Below are positions 4,467 to 5,653 of a stretch of DNA of 5,653 bases, piece after piece (the stretch's first letter is position 1; every line of letters starts with the position of its first letter). A model generated the notes under the pieces. The model was not told the DNA's origin. It did no database searches and worked only from the letters and a program-made list of their open reading frames with translations. The stretch is from assembly GCA_023246885.1 (NCBI GenBank), contig JAHFHN010000012.1:5390-11042 (forward strand), read 5' to 3'. The position numbers and the translations under genes are program-made. This DNA is from Microcaldota archaeon (GTDB lineage: Archaea > Micrarchaeota > Micrarchaeia > Norongarragalinales > UBA8480).

Positions 4467-5516
4467 ATGGCTAGACGCATTGCTAATTCTAACAAGAAAA
4501 AAAATCTACCACAAAAAAGAAGCCAAGCAGCACTAGAATACCTTATAACGTACGGCTGGGCAATTGTGATTATCTTAATTGCTTTAAGCTTAGTCTATCA
4601 GTCAGGAATATTTGACCCAGAAAAATACCTTCCAGGCACCTGCACTTTAGAAGGAGCAATTGGCTGTCTGGACTATAAAATCACCGAAAATGTTGTCGAA
4701 CTGGCAGTGGTGAACAAATTAGGAGAAGACATATCGGTTTCAGGCATTACTGTTCCAGGCTGTAGTGGAACTGCTTCAGGCACTTTACGCAAAGGCGAAC
4801 AAGGCACGTTTAGAATAGGGAATTGCAGTATTTCTAATAGCTCAAAATACCATGAGGCGTTTAACATTAGTTACACTGCACAATCAGGCATTGAACATAA
4901 TTTATACGGCGCATTAGGCGGAAACGTGGAAAGCAGCGTCATCAGTACAAACATAGTCTCGTTTAAAGAAAATGGAGTAGGGGGCATAAACGAAACTAAT
5001 GAAGCCCAAATATCCGCAGACAATCCAAATACAAATTACGGAACATTAAATGTGTTAACTATAGACCAACAAAGCCCACATAGCCACGCAGTGATACAGT
5101 TTCCAAACATAATTGGAAATAATGTGGGGCAAATCCCACTAAACGCACAAATCAACTCAGCTACGCTTAGAGTAAAATGCTTCAATGCTGGCAACGTAGG
5201 CAGAACTTATCTTTTGTTGGAAAACTGGACTGAACCACAAGTAACATGGAACAAAAGAACAAGTACAACCACTTGGGGCAATCCAGGCGCTGATGGCGTA
5301 ATTTCAAGAGGTTCAAACCCAGTAGATTGGACGTGCGCATTGCCAACTGGTTTCAAAAATTTCGACATGACTACATTTGTACAAAGCTGGGCAAACGGAA
5401 CTCCAAACTACGGCGTAGTTTCCATTAATACTGGAACAGATGGATTTGACTTTTACACAAGCGAAAACACAAACGCAACAAACCGACCACTACTCACGGT
5501 CAATTTCACAAGCTAA
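4467..5516 (+). CDS. Type IV pilin-like surface protein with C-terminal DNRLRE-type domain
   Basis: The 349-aa product starts with a basic leader (seven Lys/Arg in residues 1-18). S19-Q20-AALE24-YLITYGWAI follows, a class III (prepilin) signal: cutting before Q20 puts Glu at mature position 5, and a membrane helix runs to about residue 46. Residues 59-150 are a small domain with C59, C67, C99 and C120, of a kind I know from DPANN pilin-like proteins. Residues about 178-348 look like a DNRLRE domain: NTNYG (188-192), SATLRV, ENWTEPQVTWN (252-262), the D-MTTFVQSWANGTPNYG run (300-316) and RPLLTV near the end. Seven N-x-S/T sequons (N124, N133, N175, N253, N310, N336, N346) suggest glycosylation outside the cell. 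The in-frame TTG at 4458 is a possible but less likely start. Pilus subunit or membrane-anchored adhesin are both possible. Confidence 0.88.
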   Translation: MARRIANSNKKKNLPQKRSQAALEYLITYGWAIVIILIALSLVYQSGIFDPEKYLPGTCTLEGAIGCLDYKITENVVELAVVNKLGEDISVSGITVPGCSGTASGTLRKGEQGTFRIGNCSISNSSKYHEAFNISYTAQSGIEHNLYGALGGNVESSVISTNIVSFKENGVGGINETNEAQISADNPNTNYGTLNVLTIDQQSPHSHAVIQFPNIIGNNVGQIPLNAQINSATLRVKCFNAGNVGRTYLLLENWTEPQVTWNKRTSTTTWGNPGADGVISRGSNPVDWTCALPTGFKNFDMTTFVQSWANGTPNYGVVSINTGTDGFDFYTSENTNATNRPLLTVNFTS

Positions 5517-5542
5517 CACCGTAACACACACTCACCGGAATC

Positions 5543-5550
5543 TTTATAAA
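5543..5550 (+). promoter_or_regulatory. TATA box of the gene at the right edge
   Basis: TTTATAAA is a near-ideal archaeal TATA box, preceded by the purine-containing CCGGAATC. The transcription start is predicted at about 5573, leaving a leader of roughly 18 nt that is rich in T. Those T tracts (around 5564-5590) could also help end transcripts arriving from the pilin-like gene. Confidence 0.7.
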
Positions 5551-5590
5551 GCTAGTGCTTGCTTTGTTTTTACTTTTGATTGGTTTTCTT

Positions 5591-5653
5591 ATGTCGTTTA
5601 AGTTTAAGGCTATACATCTAACCGCAAATGGAAATGTATTACTTGAGCCCGTC
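5591..5653 (+). CDS. Start of an unidentified gene (21 codons, runs off the right edge)
   Basis: An ATG at 5591 opens a frame that stays open to the window edge and begins MSFKFKAIHLTANG. It lies about 44 nt after a strong TATA box, which is the main support. No Shine-Dalgarno sequence stands out in the leader. The visible residues are too few to identify a family. There is no hydrophobic signal in the first 21 residues, so a cytoplasmic product is likely. Confidence 0.6.
   Translation, partial: MSFKFKAIHLTANGNVLLEPV

Noticed and set aside
4673..4867. 64-codon minus-strand open frame
   Set aside because: It is antisense to the conserved Cys domain of the pilin-like protein.
1..5653. CRISPR array, insertion sequence, integrase site or toxin-antitoxin pair
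   Set aside because: No spaced direct repeats, transposase-like frames or terminal inverted repeats were found; the only repeats are short or at protein level.

Overview
The window looks like a piece of a small-genome archaeal chromosome, most likely from the DPANN group. The grounds are an archaeal RNase HII, ribosomal protein S8e and a KEOPS Cgi121-like protein, an intron-containing tRNA-Trp, TATA/BRE-type promoters with few Shine-Dalgarno sequences, and a pilin-like signal of the form QAALEYL.TYGWAI, which is common in DPANN genomes. The lineage assignment is inference; no marker here fixes the phylum.

Layout. Positions 1-1790 (minus strand) hold the 5' part of a large secreted surface protein that runs off the left edge. 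It has a signal peptide, a Tyr/Cys-rich segment, two tandem six-cysteine repeats and several beta-sandwich-like domains. Its promoter and the oligo-T terminator of the next gene lie at about 1800-1890. A tRNA-Trp(CCA) gene with a 61-nt intron follows on the minus strand (1891-2024). A short divergent promoter region (2025-2096) separates it from a two-gene plus-strand operon: an unrecognised 235-aa protein with M14/aspartoacylase-like zinc-ligand spacing (2097-2804), then rnhB (2807-3472). rnhB converges on, and overlaps by 4 nt, a minus-strand gene for a probable KEOPS subunit Cgi121 (3469-3939). That gene is divergent from rps8e (3984-4373), and the strong BRE/TATA of rps8e sits on the presumed Cgi121 start. 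A type IV pilin-like protein carrying a C-terminal DNRLRE-type domain follows (4467-5516). A new gene, with a near-perfect TATA box, begins at 5591 and leaves the window.

How the genes fit together. The centre is information-processing housekeeping: tRNA, removal of RNA from DNA, tRNA t6A modification and the small ribosomal subunit. Two cell-surface genes flank it. Packing is tight: gaps are mostly below 100 nt, stops overlap and promoters are shared or overlapping. No mobile element, CRISPR array or obvious defence system is visible. The most unusual items are the intron that can pair with the anticodon in tRNA-Trp, the pilin-DNRLRE fusion, the repeat-rich surface protein and the unassigned putative hydrolase next to rnhB.
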